Source: Mucidula mucida
Taxonomy: Eukaryota > Basidiomycota > Agaricomycetes > Agaricales > Physalacriaceae
Length of the DNA stretch: 64,000 nt
Assembly (NCBI GenBank): GCA_015501055.1
Contig: JADNYV010000055.1
Location: 1-64,000 of the forward strand
Direction of reading: 5' to 3'
The notes under the pieces were generated by a model. That model was not told where the DNA came from. It saw only the letters and a list, made by a program, of their open reading frames with translations, and ran no database searches. Of this stretch, positions 23,484 to 35,492 are shown piece after piece. Every line of letters starts with the position of its first letter. The stretch's first letter is position 1. Position numbers and translations under genes: made by a program.

Positions 23484-25914
23484 CTACATCAAATCAAACG
23501 CAAACCCCTGCACCTCCACCTTACTCTCTTCTCCTCCTCCTTCCACTTCCTCTACTCCCGTATACTCATGCTGCTGTACCGTATCCGCATCATCCTCACC
23601 ATCAACAACCACATCCTCCCCTTCCACACCCCTTTCCCACTCCGCCCACCCATCCTTCTCCTCCTCATCAGGATACACCACAACCCTCATACCCTCCCAC
23701 GACGCGCCCAGCCACACCGCATACTCCCGACTCCCCGGCGCAATCCTCACAGTATCCACCGCCGGCCACGCCGGCAGCACGCTCAACACCATCTGCCACA
23801 GCGCACGCTCCCTCTCCCTCTCCGCCCTCTCCAAACCCTCAGCCTCCTCCGCCTGACGTCGTTTCTGCGCCGCAGTTTGCGCCACCTCAACCTTGGCGGA
23901 CGACACCATCTCCTGCACACCCAGCTCTCGGACGCCACCAAACTCCTTCGCCGCCACCCGGAGCACCTTGTCCCTCGTCCGCTTGTCAAGCGCACGACCA
24001 AACACCAGGTGTAGCACCCGCAGTGTGCTCCCCCCTTCGTCCTTTTGTGGAAACGTAAAAGTCAAAGGACCGCCTTCCTTGGCCTTTTTGGGTGGTTCTA
24101 CAGGGGAAGGACTCGCAAAGTGCTGCCGGTCCGTCGCGTCGCGTACAACGCGCCACAGAGCAGCAGGCTTGAACCCAGCGTATAGCGGTGTAGTAAGCGT
24201 CACAGTGAGCTGTACAAGTGGTCGGGGACGCTAGGAAACGATGAGACAAGAACTTGCTGGACTGGAGATAATAATTCTTACCTGGCACAGGGCCATCACA
24301 ATCGCGGGTGGTGCATGCAAGTGCGTCAAATGCGGAAGAAGCGCCGACGAATGTAGCTTCTCATGCAGCGCAAGCGAAGGCACAGGCGACGTCGGTGTCG
24401 TAGGGCTACCACTCGGACGTGGAACCAACAATGTCGACCTCCTCTCTCCTCCCGCCGGCTGTGTAAACAACGTCTGATCCTTCAGCCCAGGCGGATACTC
24501 CGGCCCCAGAGGACTCGTTGGCGCCGTCGCCCAGCTCGCCCGCCCATCGCTCAACGCAGGACTCGTAGGTACTCCCTCCCCATTGTCTTCACTCAAATCC
24601 ACCGCCTCCTCCACCAGTAAAGGCCATTTCACCTCCACGACATTCACCATCCCATCTAACCACCGTATCACCGCCGCCCACTCGTCCTTTCCCAACATCA
24701 CGCCTCCTTCATCGCCGCCGTCCCCATTCCCAAACATAACCCGTCGCAAACCAAACGCCGAATGGCCCTGCATAACCCGCGCATCAAACGTCGGAATCTG
24801 AAGCTCTTCGAGATGCACCATGAGCGGGATCATGCGCTCCAGCGATAGCCGCCAGTTCAGCGCCGCCGATGGCGTGTAGTAGCTCCCTCTGAACGCACTT
24901 GGATCCCAGGAACTGAGTTCCAGCCGCCGTACCAACTCTGCTTTGCCTGGACGAAGCGCAGCACTTGGTGGATCCTCCAGTACACTGTATAACGCAGCAT
25001 CCGCGAAGGGCCGTAGAACGCTGGATACGCGCGCGACATTCGCAAGAGCGGTTGTTGAAAGGTATGTACGCGAGATCAGGGTACGCAGAAGGGACGGCGG
25101 CAGTGTATGAATCCTCGGTGGAGGCGTCGGTGTGGAACAGACTTTGGGCGTGGTAGTGCGCGATCTAGATGGTGGGGGTGAAGGAGAATGCTTTGGTGTA
25201 AGAGAAGGAAGAGAAGACGGTGGCCGTGGAGGAGTAAAGAACGGTGCAGCAGAAACTGTTCCAGACCGCGTTCTACGCCGTTCATGGGACGGGGGCAGAG
25301 GTAGTGGCTCTCGAGGCGGTGGAGATGTCGGCGGGGAGCCAACCATGGAGTTACGGTGCTCACTGTCTCCACGGATGCTCATCCTAGACTCACTATACAC
25401 ACTAGATCCGCTCATACTCATCCGTCCCCCCGTGCTCGTCCGTATCGCAGGAGGCACACGCTCACGGGCGATAGCAGGTGCCGCTGGGAGAGGCTTCTCC
25501 GTGGCCAATGAAACAGAATTTCTGCCGGCGGCCGAACTGGGACGCGACTCGCCTGGTTCTGGCATAAAAAATGGGTTAGCGTTTCGTGCTGACGTTGTCC
25601 GCTTCAACCCATTGCTAGATGTACGCACATTAGTGGAATTCATTGGAAATCATATGGACCACTAACCCAGTCCCACTAATCTCTTTCGTGCGTAATGGAC
25701 TCGGACTAGGTGGTTCGCTGGCCGTACTCACCATACTGGCCCTAGGATCGCCCATGAGACTTACTCGAGGACTTGCCGGTACGCGTAATGGACTCGCTAA
25801 GGGCGCCTTGTACGCATACGCTACCTGGACCTCGACCTGCTCGCCATAGTCAGATTCAGAACCCGTGTCGGAGTCCGTCTCCAAGTCCCCGAAGACCGAA
25901 GAGTCCTGCGAGTA

Positions 25915-25946
<32 letters not shown>

Positions 25947-26650
25947 GCTCGATAGGTTGTCGGTAATCAGGAGGCGGTTGGTATGCGTTAGGAGGAGGAT
26001 GGCGTTCGTACTGGTGCGGCTGAGAATGTCCGTTTTGTACGTGGCGTTGCTCTTGTTCTCGCTGCAGCGCCGAATCCTGCGAGTATCTGTACTCCCCGCT
26101 CTCTTCCCTCACATGGCCCAACGTCATACTGCCCGCTGCTGCCCCACCTCTCATACTTCCATTCCGTGATCTCGTCCCATGACCGCCGCCTCCCCTCGAG
26201 GCATTCGTTACTCTTGGACTGGGGGCGTCGTCCTCCGTTTCGCTCGTCGATGCAATGGAGCCCATACTCATATCCATATCTCCCAAGCCACTGGGGCGGC
26301 GGATCTCACCTACGCCTTCTTCGTCCTCCACATCTTCCTCGGTCTCGTCTATGTCTCCGTGAGAGTGGTGAGATCCGTCTTCGTTGGAGTGATGCGAAAA
26401 TGCAGATGTGGGCCGTGCGAAGACTTTGGAGACGCGTTTCATGATACTGCTGCTAGGCGCGCGCTATCAACATAGCAGGTTAGTATAGGGCGGCAGAAAG
26501 AAGCCAAGTCAAAGATGCACGCCACGGAACAAGTCCGTGTAAGGTGCAAGAAATAATGGGAGAAGAACTCACAGGACTGCCTTCTATGCCCGCACCGCGC
26601 TTGCGGCCCACGCTCCCCACTCGCGCGTCTGTCGATGTACGTCGAAACAT
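23484..26650 (-). CDS. Ser/Pro-rich F-box-like protein with poly-His tract
   Basis: A long gene of about four exons. The start MFRRTSTDARVGSVGRKRG at 26,650 joins, by an intron with GTGAGT donor and GATAG acceptor, to RAPSSSIMKRVSKVFARP. The next 250 residues are acidic, Ser-rich and disordered, with an 11-His run near 25,914-25,950. A second disordered segment rich in Ser/Pro/Arg follows (25.6-25.1 kb). Then comes a structured region opening LPPSLLRTLISRTYLSTTAL and VARVSSVLRPFADAALYSVL, which has the shape of an F-box followed by leucine-rich helices. The last exon (24,203-23,484) includes DKVLRVAAKEFGGV and an acidic tail. The overall length, about 970 residues, is typical of conserved but uncharacterised basidiomycete proteins. 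A role as a ubiquitin-ligase adaptor is inference only. Confidence 0.75.
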
Positions 26651-28611
26651 CCTGGTACAAGCGCGCTTTTAGATCCTGATTGATGGGTACGTCCGTGACT
26701 GCTCTTCCGGGTGAATATATGCGTAGTATATCGCGATCCTGCAGGCGCCCGTCAGTATGGACAGGTAATCTAAGTGGTACAGCGTGGACGCACCTATATG
26801 CAAAGATATGGAACAATGTATGCGTGTAATGTGCTCGGTGGAAGGCGTAGATACAAGGGTATGCCTTTTCCAGCTGGAGATGGTTAGCATGTAGCTGGAA
26901 TAACATTTGGCGCAGGACGCACTAAAAAGTGGTATTAGAGTCTGCCTAGTTTGAGCTCCGGGTAGAATATATGCGTCGAATTGCTTCGACGTTTAGGTGT
27001 GGTATAGTCAAGTAGCTATGGTATAGGCCAACGGCGCGTGGGTAATGGAGCAACTAGGAGCCTGTCGCATCCGTTAGCAGCATTCGATTATATGCGTTCC
27101 ATAACGCACCCGTTATATATAATGCGCGCTGATTGGTAGTTTTGCTGTAATTGCGTGTATGAGACGTCTTGTCCGGGTCGTATATGGGTATAGCCTGGCG
27201 CGTGAGGAACCAGTAGGTGGTCAGAGCAAAAAGCGATTGAACCCGGTACGCTAGCCACCCAGATAGCACAAATCTGGTAGGCACTGTGATGGTAACCAGT
27301 CTCCGTAAGGTAGTCCTAGAACAGTCCGTTCGGGTGGTCCTTGTCCAGAGTCAAGTCCGACGTCGCCGTCGCCCACAAGCCAAACGCAGGAGAGAAGGAA
27401 GAGGAAGGAAAGACGGCACAATGAAAAACTTCCACGCACCCTGCAAGCATCCAGGGCTGTCGTCTTCGGAGGTCCTTGACGTAATTTGTAGAGCGCGATC
27501 ATGACACGTGCGGATGTGGGATGTGATCGACATCTCGTCGCTATGGGGATCCGCCGCCGCCTAAATCAACTTGATACACGACTCTCACGGAGAGCATATC
27601 GATCAACATTAGAGAAGCAGCAGCTTTGAAGATCAGCACAATAGCGACAATATTGCAAGGGCTTCCGTCGTGTGGCGTGCCACCTTATCAGCTTCTCCAC
27701 TTCCTCGTTCATATGAGACGTATTTGGCACATGAGCGAGACGTGTTACTCACAGTGCGCCCACCAGAGGACTTGCTGTTCCACCAACGCGACTAATTCCT
27801 TCTATCTAAGCGTCAAGCCGACGCGTATTAGCCGGAGAAAAGCAAACTCCTTCCTTGCCAATTGCTTCTTCAGAGGTATTTTAAAGAGGTTATATTGCAC
27901 GTTATCCTCTTCCAGCCGGCCAAATTACTCTCAAGTTCATTTCATTTCAGAAGCAGCTTCAAGGTAATGTGAGTGACGTTCAGGTTCCACAAGGTGAGTA
28001 GACTCTTCGATGGTTCACTGCGCTGACATTTCGACCAGTAGATGAGCTGTCATCCGCATCCCACGGGGAGTGATAGACACAAAAAGTGGTGCCCTGCGTC
28101 TTCTTTCACAATTGACTGACAGTCGATGCAATGTCCAGAAACAAACTGTAGATGACAAGTCTTCGTCATGCTAAGCCATTGAGTTCGCGTCCACTTTCGT
28201 TGTAATTGTAGAGTCAAATGCTACGCATTATATTCCTGTCTCATTCCAATGGGACACAACACCGACTCCAGGTGGCGCAACGGCGGCCTGCGGCCGAGAC
28301 CCTGAGATTTCGCGCCTAGGCCGATCATTGTCGATCCGTCAAATTGCCTTACTCACCACTTGCCCTCCAAAGCGCTCACCACACACACCTCAACGCGGAC
28401 ACGCACACACCACATCGCATCGCATACACACCTCCAGCCATGTAATCGCAAGTTGGAACGACGCCAAAGTCGCTCCCGCCCTGAACGCCCCCATCACGTT
28501 TGAAATTCCGGCGCGTGCAAAAGCTAGCTAGCCGCTGTCATAATCCTTGACATCGAACCACCACCCCCACCACTTTCCCCCCCTCCCTCCCGCCTCTCCG
28601 GCTCGTTCTGG
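26651..28611. other. Long intergenic region between divergent genes
   Basis: No gene recognised. It lies between the minus-strand F-box-like gene and the plus-strand DUF6533 gene, so it contains both promoters. Sequence from about 28,330 becomes C/A-rich and then strongly C-rich up to the start codon at 28,612, a common composition for fungal 5' leaders. Confidence 0.5.
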
Positions 28612-30308
28612 ATGAACGACTCGGAGGACCTGCTCAACCACCAAGCCACGCGCGTGCGTAATCCAAAATACCTCCCTTAACCCTCCCCTTGTTCATTTCT
28701 ACTATCGCAGTTTGCATTTGGTTGGTGTTCTGAACCTCCATCACGCCCCCGCTGACATTACTGATCAGTCGCCGGCCTCACGATTCTGGTATACGACATC
28801 GTGCTCACGCTCGCCGCAGAAATCACGCGTGTATGGGGACATCGGTGGTCCTTGGGCAAGGCGCTCTTTCTCCTGGTACGCGTCGTCATATTCCGAGTTG
28901 ACCGGCAAATAAATATTCATCTCGTTCAAAGAATCGGTATATCCCCCCGATTGTACTCGCTTTCAACTTGTACTGTGCGCGCCTCGTCTTCTCTGTCTTC
29001 TCAATCCGCTGTTAACTTAGAGCCCATTGTTAGCCGCTCTCTGCGTTCCGTCTGCTAATTTAAATGTACGCCAACCCACCGACATAAACTCTGCGAACTA
29101 ATACATCACCGGCAGTTGTACTGTGGCTCTCTCCTCCTCTTCTCGATTCCTCCACTAAGCAGATCCAACACAGCTGCCATACGTACTTTGTAATATCCGC
29201 CGTATTCAACATCATATGCATCGCGATTGTTCAAGGTGCCTCCTCTTTCTTCCTTTCTTGAAAAAACACCATCGAACTGCGCTCCAGTGATCCTCGCATT
29301 GCGCACATACGCGTTGTATCTATCCAACTTCGCATTGCTCCTCTCACTCATGCTTTTGCCCACCCTCCTCGTAATGGGCCTCGGATTCTGGATGTACGTC
29401 CACTGGGTCGTTGGTACACGTCTTCCACCTTCTCGCGTTGTACTAGCTACTCATGACATTTCAGTCGATCCTATCACCACAAGCAGCGCGAGCGGCGACC
29501 CGGGCTGCTTTAATGTCCATTGCACGGGAGACGCAATGATGTGTCGCGCCGTATGGATCATCATGAACTGTTATAATATCGCGTTTGATAGCGGTGGGTC
29601 CTTCCTTCTCCTCTTCCTCTATGTCTTCAGTGCCGAACGCCATCATAGGAATACTCGCCCTCACGATATTCAAATACTTCCAAATTCACAAGCTGCGGAA
29701 TGAGAGCCACGTACATCTAGAGCCGGAGCTCGGACGCGTGCTTGCCGCGTTTGAGTCAACGTTCTTGAAGACGTTATTCCAAGATGGTACGGACGGATAC
29801 TCCTTCCTTACTTTCCGACATCACAAACTCATTTGATCTACTAGGATTCCTCTTCTACGCTGGTTCGTTACATCTCTCTTCACCTATACAACTAATCTAA
29901 TGCAATAAACACGACACAGCTATAGCCGGTACGCGTTACAGTCTCCTTCCGCCCATTTAATATAACTAACCACTCCCAGGCATCGCAATAGCCAACATCA
30001 CACTAATGTCTCTCGCACCGTCCTCGCTTATGCACGTACTCGCCGGGTCCGTCCCTCTCCGTCCCTCTCGTGATCCTTCTTGTCAACACATATTCCACAG
30101 TCCCACTCAAGCTTTACGCTCAACGTTATGTTCCCGGTACGCTGTTGCCCCCGTTTTCTATCACCACTGAAGCGATGACATACACAGACTCTTCCTAAAC
30201 CTACGCCTCTCCCATCAAGAGCCCCGCAGTCTACCATCATTGGGCTCATCGACGTATCTGCCGTTTGAGCCTATAACGTTTTCGAGTAGGAGCGGACGAG
30301 GGAAGTAG
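28612..30308 (+). CDS. DUF6533-type multi-pass membrane protein
   Basis: The gene has around ten exons. A short first exon (MNDSEDLLNHQATR) joins a 10-base micro-exon (28,711-28,720) and then AGLTILVYDIVLTLAAEITR and WGHRWSLGKALFLL, the signature of the N-terminal DUF6533 domain of mushroom fungi. Later exons give HTYFVISAVFNIICIAIVQ, VILALRTYALYLSNFALLLS, further hydrophobic helices, a 9-base micro-exon at 29,920-29,928 joining FLFYA to GIAIANITLMS, and a C-terminal tail LFLNLRLSHQEPRSLPSLGS ending SRSGRGK. About seven membrane helices are expected; the family looks receptor-like but no ligand is known. The 3' end (from about 30,150) belongs to the large inverted repeat and has a truncated mirror copy at 51,163-51,345. 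Confidence 0.8.
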
Positions 30309-30979
30309 CACAGAGACGGGCTTATTGTTGCGTGTTTGGTAGAGCGCAAAGTTCTCGGTCTTTATCATCGACAGCTAGAAATGCCATTCACTTGTCCGAC
30401 CCATTGACTTAGGTAACGTAGTATACGAGCCGGGTTGGCCATAGACGATCGAAAGAAAAGCGTAGCATCACGTGACATTGTCATCCTCCACCATGAGCAA
30501 ATTGCAGAACACGTACCGACTGCTCAGCAGCTAGTGGATCATGTACTGCCTTCGAGTGCGGTTCGGGGAATTCCTGATTTCCTACCCGCGTATACACTTA
30601 GTTTGAGTAAGATTCAGGCACGCTATAAAGCGTAGTGCATTTCGAAGAAAGTGCACCCTCCCAGCCAGAATCTCTGACTCCCTGCCGAATATCGACTATC
30701 CCTTGTTTGAAGGCTCGAGGATCAGGGGTAATCAAGTTCACCTAGCAACATCCTCGGTTGTCCATGCCCTAAGTAATGCCTCTTGTTCTTTAGGCGCCGT
30801 CTATTGTTATTCCCACCACAGCCTTGGACCCTGCTCCTTTAAATAGGCATCGTCGGATCTGCATATCTACGCCGTTCCCTCCCCTTCCCTTGACCTCCTT
30901 GACCTTCTTCCCTCCACCACTTGAACACACCACTCACTCCCTTTCTTTCTGCCTAGAAGCGTCAATCGTCTTATTGACG
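30309..30979. other. Intergenic in left arm
   Basis: Runs from the stop of the DUF6533 gene to the start of the F-box/LRR-like gene. The proximal 330 bases match the right arm and contain the promoter of the latter gene. No gene seen. Confidence 0.5.
30838..30845 (+). promoter_or_regulatory. TATA-like box of the left F-box/LRR-like gene
   Basis: TTTAAATA lies about 135 bases before the start codon at 30,980. The same position in the right-arm copy reads TTTATATA (49,728-49,735, minus strand), and the third paralogue has TTTAAATA (58,563-58,570, minus strand). All three are followed closely by similar sequence, so it is probably a shared core promoter element. Confidence 0.5.
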
Positions 30980-32480
30980 ATGGCTGAGGCGAGACCGCCC
31001 GTCTTTCTATTCTGAAAATCGCACCTGACAGATTGTAGTACATGCATTTAGGTGCTATCCCAGAAACCACCCGTCGTCTAGCCATAGAAAGTGTCGCCAA
31101 TAATCGAGTACGCGCACGTACCTTCGACGCTATCAATTGGCTGTACATCGACTCGCAAGAGCCATACTCGGACAAGTCTCCCAGTCGACTGCTCAGAGAC
31201 CTTCTTATCGGGCCTTGGCTCGACGTCGATGCTGCTCTTCAAGATCTGTTGACCAATCATCAGCAGAACCCTACCTTAACGGACTATCCACGAACCCTCC
31301 TACTCGAGGATTGGCTCGAATACCAGATCGCACCCATACTACCGTGGCTCAGAGATTTGACCGTGCTTGTCCTCTCCGGGCTCGATTTCAACCAGCTCTC
31401 TCCTCAACACAAAAGGCAGTTTTGGCACCCTCTTGATAGATGCACATTCGAGCTCCGCAGGCTCGAGATAGTCAACTGCGCTTTCACCGTCGACCAGTTC
31501 ACTTGGGTCATATGTCTCTTCGCGAAAAACCGCATAGACAATCTGAGGATCCACAATGTCCATTTCCAATCCTCCGGCCCTTGGGTTCCTCACTTTGCAG
31601 TTCGGAACTCCGCTAGGGAGGCCTTGCGAGTTGACAAGTTCTATGTTGGCGTCGACTCCCCCGACCCCCAGAAGACTGTGATGGTCCTCAGCGCCTTGGG
31701 AAATTTGCCATTGTCTTACCTTTGTACATGTCAATTCATCTTCCAGACAAGGTCAATCGTGCCCGATGTCGTAACCTCACTCAATGAGTTCTTATCTGCC
31801 CAAGGGAACGCCCTCAAAACATTGACCTTTCAAGTTCCTCGCAACGTTGTGGGTATGCCGAACACTCTTCACATTAGGCCTTGACTGACGACTTCACTAG
31901 TCGGAAACCCGGGCAGCCCCTTTCTCGGAAAGTCACTGCGACTGTATGGGCTGGACAAGTTTCTTTTCGAATGTCCCATCAAGAATGGAGTCTGGGATGA
32001 ATGTCTATTGCGGTTGTACTTGAACACGCTGACACACTACGGCAGTAGCGGCTTGAAAACGATCCGCATCTCGCTGTTTTCATTCATAGTTTCTGGCAAG
32101 CTTTCCAGATGACCAACAACAGCGTGTTCCCTTTTCATGCCCATCCTATATGGGAGGACATCGAGTCGCTGATTGCGGCAAGGAAGGACATCGAGCTTTT
32201 AGTCATTTCCATTGGGTGGTGTTCAATGGAGCATCATGGACGCCCCCTCGAGAATACTAGTTCCAGCACGCGCAAGTACCGCGGCTACTATCCTGTCACA
32301 GTGCACAACGCCAAGATGCGGCACGAGCTTCTTGTTGCCACTATCAGACAATTATTCCCGACGATTGTGGCGCGGATTTCAGCCCCTGCGAATCGTTACC
32401 ACAAACTTGCAGTGGATTTCTTCTGTAATAATACGAAAGTTCCGTGTTCCATTTCCCCTTTCAAACACCAATTGTTTTGA
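30980..32480 (+). pseudogene. F-box/LRR-like family gene, left copy, frameshifted
   Basis: Exon 1 is only MAE, followed by an intron whose donor reads GCGAGA (GC rather than GT) and whose acceptor is CATTTAG. Exon 2 (from about 31,051) encodes 270 residues with repeated leucine-rich helices (ILPWLRDLTVLVLSGLDFNQ, FELRRLEIVNCAFTVDQFTW). An intron at about 31,854-31,901 leads to GNPGSPFLGKSLRLYGLDKF and ECPIKNGVWDECLLRLYLNT. Near 32,078-32,082 a run of four T replaces five T in the right copy, shifting the frame and giving a stop shortly after; the remaining open frame (from 32,109) continues the ancestral C terminus. The protein family is fungal-specific and resembles F-box/LRR proteins, but no clear F-box is visible. 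Confidence 0.7.
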
Positions 32481-32645
32481 GAAATGAAAGAGAAGTAAAG
32501 AAGAATTTAGGTACCGCTTTGTAAAAGGACGATGTACTACCAAACTGTAACACCACTACTTATCAGTACACTTTTGAACGAGATGACCTGCCCAAGAGAG
32601 AGCCCATACAACATCACACATACGTACAAAATATCGCCCGGCACA

Positions 32646-33802
32646 TCACAGTGGAAACTTCTTCTCTTCGTCAACGTCAATTTGTAACTCTCGGTCGCAT
32701 CGGGAACGAAGGGCTGCACAACAAATGCAAGCCTGGTGACCATTACTTGTTCTCTTCTTCGCAGAGATGTCAACGAAACAAGTTACTCTCGCTGCCTTGC
32801 ATTTCCGGCACTGTTGAAACAAGGTCAGCTCGTAATTTTGTAGTCATTCCATACAACCTCACCGGTGGCGTCAACGTCTCTCGTTCCCTTTTCACCATCA
32901 CCTTCAGGCGCATGGGGCGAGATAGTGCGCGTAGAGCGCAGTAGCCCAAGTCCGCAGGCGGAGTATGAGAACGCTGGTAGCCCGATGATGTCGACCGGCT
33001 ACCATCACTCGAACAGTGTTTGTCCTTGCGCGTGAAGATGACGCTGCCGTTGCGGTCTTCCTGTAAGGAAGGTTCTGATGTACAGAGGAGTCGGTAGGCG
33101 AAGTGCTCGGGGGTTCAGAAGAGGCTATGCTAGTGAGAGATGTAAACGACGACACTCTTTTCCTCTTGTTTGAACAATGAACGTGGCTCTTTTTTGACAT
33201 GTTTTATGGGCCGGGCACTGGTAGTTCTGCCCTGCTCACGAACATGTACGCCTTTGCGGGGCCGGAGACTGTGATGCTCTGATTCGTCCGAGGAAATATC
33301 GATGACCTCCGGCGGCGGTCTTGGTGGCGGAGACTCTGATGCGCGTTCGAAGATGCCATCCTTTTCCGCTTGAGCGTCGGCATCGAGTTTCATCTGGGCC
33401 AAGGATCCGGGGCCGGTTGGATGCCGCCACTTTCTGCAATCCGCGCGCAGCGCCTTCCACCGTTGGATAGAACCCTTTGACGCAGACTGCGGGTCATCGA
33501 ACCGCTGGTATGGCTAGGCTGCGAGGATGTTCATTTGGCGACGAAACTCTTCGCTCACGTTATAAAGGATGCGACACAATTGATGTCTTGGAAGACATAC
33601 AATGAGTTTGTTCAACTTTTCGCAATAGTGATACTTGCGGTCGGCGGTAAGCGACATGTCCTGTTTGTTCTGGTCCAGCTTGGTAGACCTTGGCCACTGT
33701 GCGTCGAGTGTTTTGTACCGATGCGTAGAAGTCAGGTATAGGTCCTCCTTTGACGAGGAACATAAAAGGCGGGGTACCCAATGAAAACCCGTCGTCAGCC
33801 AT
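32646..33802 (-). pseudogene. KGG/zinc-cluster family, left-arm copy, frameshifted
   Basis: The start MADDGFSLGTPPFMFLVKGGP matches the N terminus of the 15-kb gene, followed by VYQAGPEQTGHVAYR. A 7-base insertion after AYR (CGACCGC, a near-repeat of the preceding bases) breaks the frame relative to the right arm, where AYRKYHYCEKLNK is continuous at this point. Downstream frames encode TGPGSLAQMKLDADAQAEKD, PPPRPPPEVIDISSDES and, after an intron, the C-terminal cluster CRKCKAARVTC ... CICCAALRSRC, ending at 32,646. The zinc-cluster cysteines are complete here. The gene is probably non-functional unless an intron removes the insertion. Confidence 0.6.
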
Positions 33803-34356
33803 GAAGGAGGGAGTTGCAAGGAAGCCAAGTCGTTAGTTAAGTGGCAGGTGAGCCCACGCGAAGCCGGGCTGAACCTGCCGCAGCGTTCAGGAGAGCAGGC
33901 AAGCGAGTCTTTTCCCACGGACGACTTCTTCGCTTCTTACTGTTAACGTCGCGACTCGCAACCCGGATTCTTTAGATGTTCTCTTCTTGATACACTTGAA
34001 GCATAGAAGGCGCGGCGCTCCATGAAAATCCATGAAAGAGGGAGTAGGAAGGGAGTCAGTCCAGTGGCATTCGAATATAGAGCTGCCATAGAGCTCCTAG
34101 AGAGCCGGATAAGCTCGGTGGTTTTAGAGAGATATGGAAGAAGCGACAGAAATTTGAACCAGAAGAAGTTTGGCACACCATTGATATATTTTCAACGCTA
34201 CAGTTCGAGTTCTAGGGGCGCTATGAGAGCAATAAAGGAGCAATCCTTCGCCCTCAAGCAGCGACCCAAATCTGTTGATGGGGAAAGGGTAAAGTAGTGC
34301 CACGTGCCCCCAATCAGTGTCACGACTTCGTTAGGGACACCATGATCTGAACGCGA
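33803..34356. other. Intergenic with degenerate copy of the KGG gene 5' end
   Basis: Lies between the divergent KGG copy and ARV1. On the minus strand, a second CTCCCTCTTTCATGG motif near 34,020-34,045, followed by GCGCCGCGCCTTCTATG, looks like a decayed tandem repeat of the KGG start region at 33,780-33,815. The rest is shared with the right arm and shows no gene. Confidence 0.4.
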
Positions 34357-35492
34357 ATGCCAATATGCACGACATGCACGCGACATGTGCCCTACCTGTA
34401 TACGGTATATGAATCTGCTTACAACCTTAGGCTAGAGCACTGCGTACGCGTCATCCTGCTGACTGTACTTCGTTGAACCTCATTTTGTATTCAGCCTAGC
34501 TGCGGTGCTTTCGCAGATCCCTATGTCGAGCATGACTCTTTGCTTCTCCTCATCGACCTTATACTGTTGAAACGCGGCGTGTATCGGCATCTGCTCTATA
34601 ACAGGGGTTCCGAACCCAGGCGGATTGGGCAACAAGACGTCGGCACGAAACCCACACGGTGGTCACTTATTGTACCCATTGGCGGTACATTAACGGCGTT
34701 GGATGCATGTGAGTTTTTTAATATGCTGGTGGTCAGTGTCTGATTCTCCCCCGGCAACTGCCAGTCATTCGATGGTCCCATCTCAGTATGCCTAAAACGA
34801 TTACGCTAGATACAACTTTTGATTCCCCGTTCAAGATCCTCAGCAAGCCATTGCCGTCTCTCCATGGTCGACTGGAACCATAGTCAACTTTTCTCGTATA
34901 TTCATTGGCTGCTTTGTTGGTGCGTTTCTCCTGTAACACGTCCCCGCTGAATCAAACAGTGTTTTCCTTAGAGACGCTCGCCTTCCACGTCGGCGTCATC
35001 GTCGCATGCTATGTTGTTCTCAAGTTTCTATCTGTCCTCAAGCGGTCAGAAAGTCACCCCTGCGATATCCGTAACGAATTCAGATTTGCGCTGATCCCAC
35101 TCGCGCTCTTCTACTCCTCCATCACCAAACTCTTTCTACTGTTCCTTCTCACGATATGGAAACCGTCTATCTCAGCTATCCCTGCGGTATCAAGTACACC
35201 CGCGTACATGATGCTCCTGGACGACGATGAGCTAGACAAGGAGTGGATCGTCCGTAATGTCCTTGGTGGGATGTCTGCAGGATTTGGACTGCGTGGTCAG
35301 TCTTTCCTTGCCTGCTACCCAGGAAGCGTTCAAACGAGTCATACAGTTGTTCTCGACTGCAATCCGGTGTTCACCATGATGATCATCGTGTTCGGCTGGC
35401 TAGCGAAGACGGCCATGGCTGGTCTTATCCGCGCCTGGGTGGGAGGTTCAAGTCTTTCCGGGGAACAATGGCTAGCGTACAGTATTCCCTGA
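34357..35492 (+). CDS. ARV1: ARV1-like sterol/lipid homeostasis protein (left copy)
   Basis: The start MPICTTCTRHVPYLYTVYES continues NLRLEHC, then an intron (GTACGC ... TTCAG) to PSCGAFADPYVEHD and LIDLILLKRGVYRHLLYNRG. This is the ARV1 homology domain: a C-x2-C...C-x2-C zinc-binding motif followed by the first hydrophobic segment. Further introns lead to QQAIAVSPWSTGTIVNFSRI, FIGCFV|VFSLETLAFHVGV and several membrane helices, ending GGSSLSGEQWLAYSIP. ARV1 is an ER membrane protein needed for sterol distribution and GPI-anchor/sphingolipid homeostasis. The length, about 270-290 residues, is normal. An alternative last exon beyond 35,492 cannot be excluded. A near-identical mirror copy lies at 45,109-46,244; both frames are open. 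Confidence 0.85.

Noticed and set aside
23568..24014. Plus-strand proline-rich frames of 148-205 codons
   Set aside because: They are shadows of the acidic, Arg-rich last exon of the minus-strand F-box-like gene.
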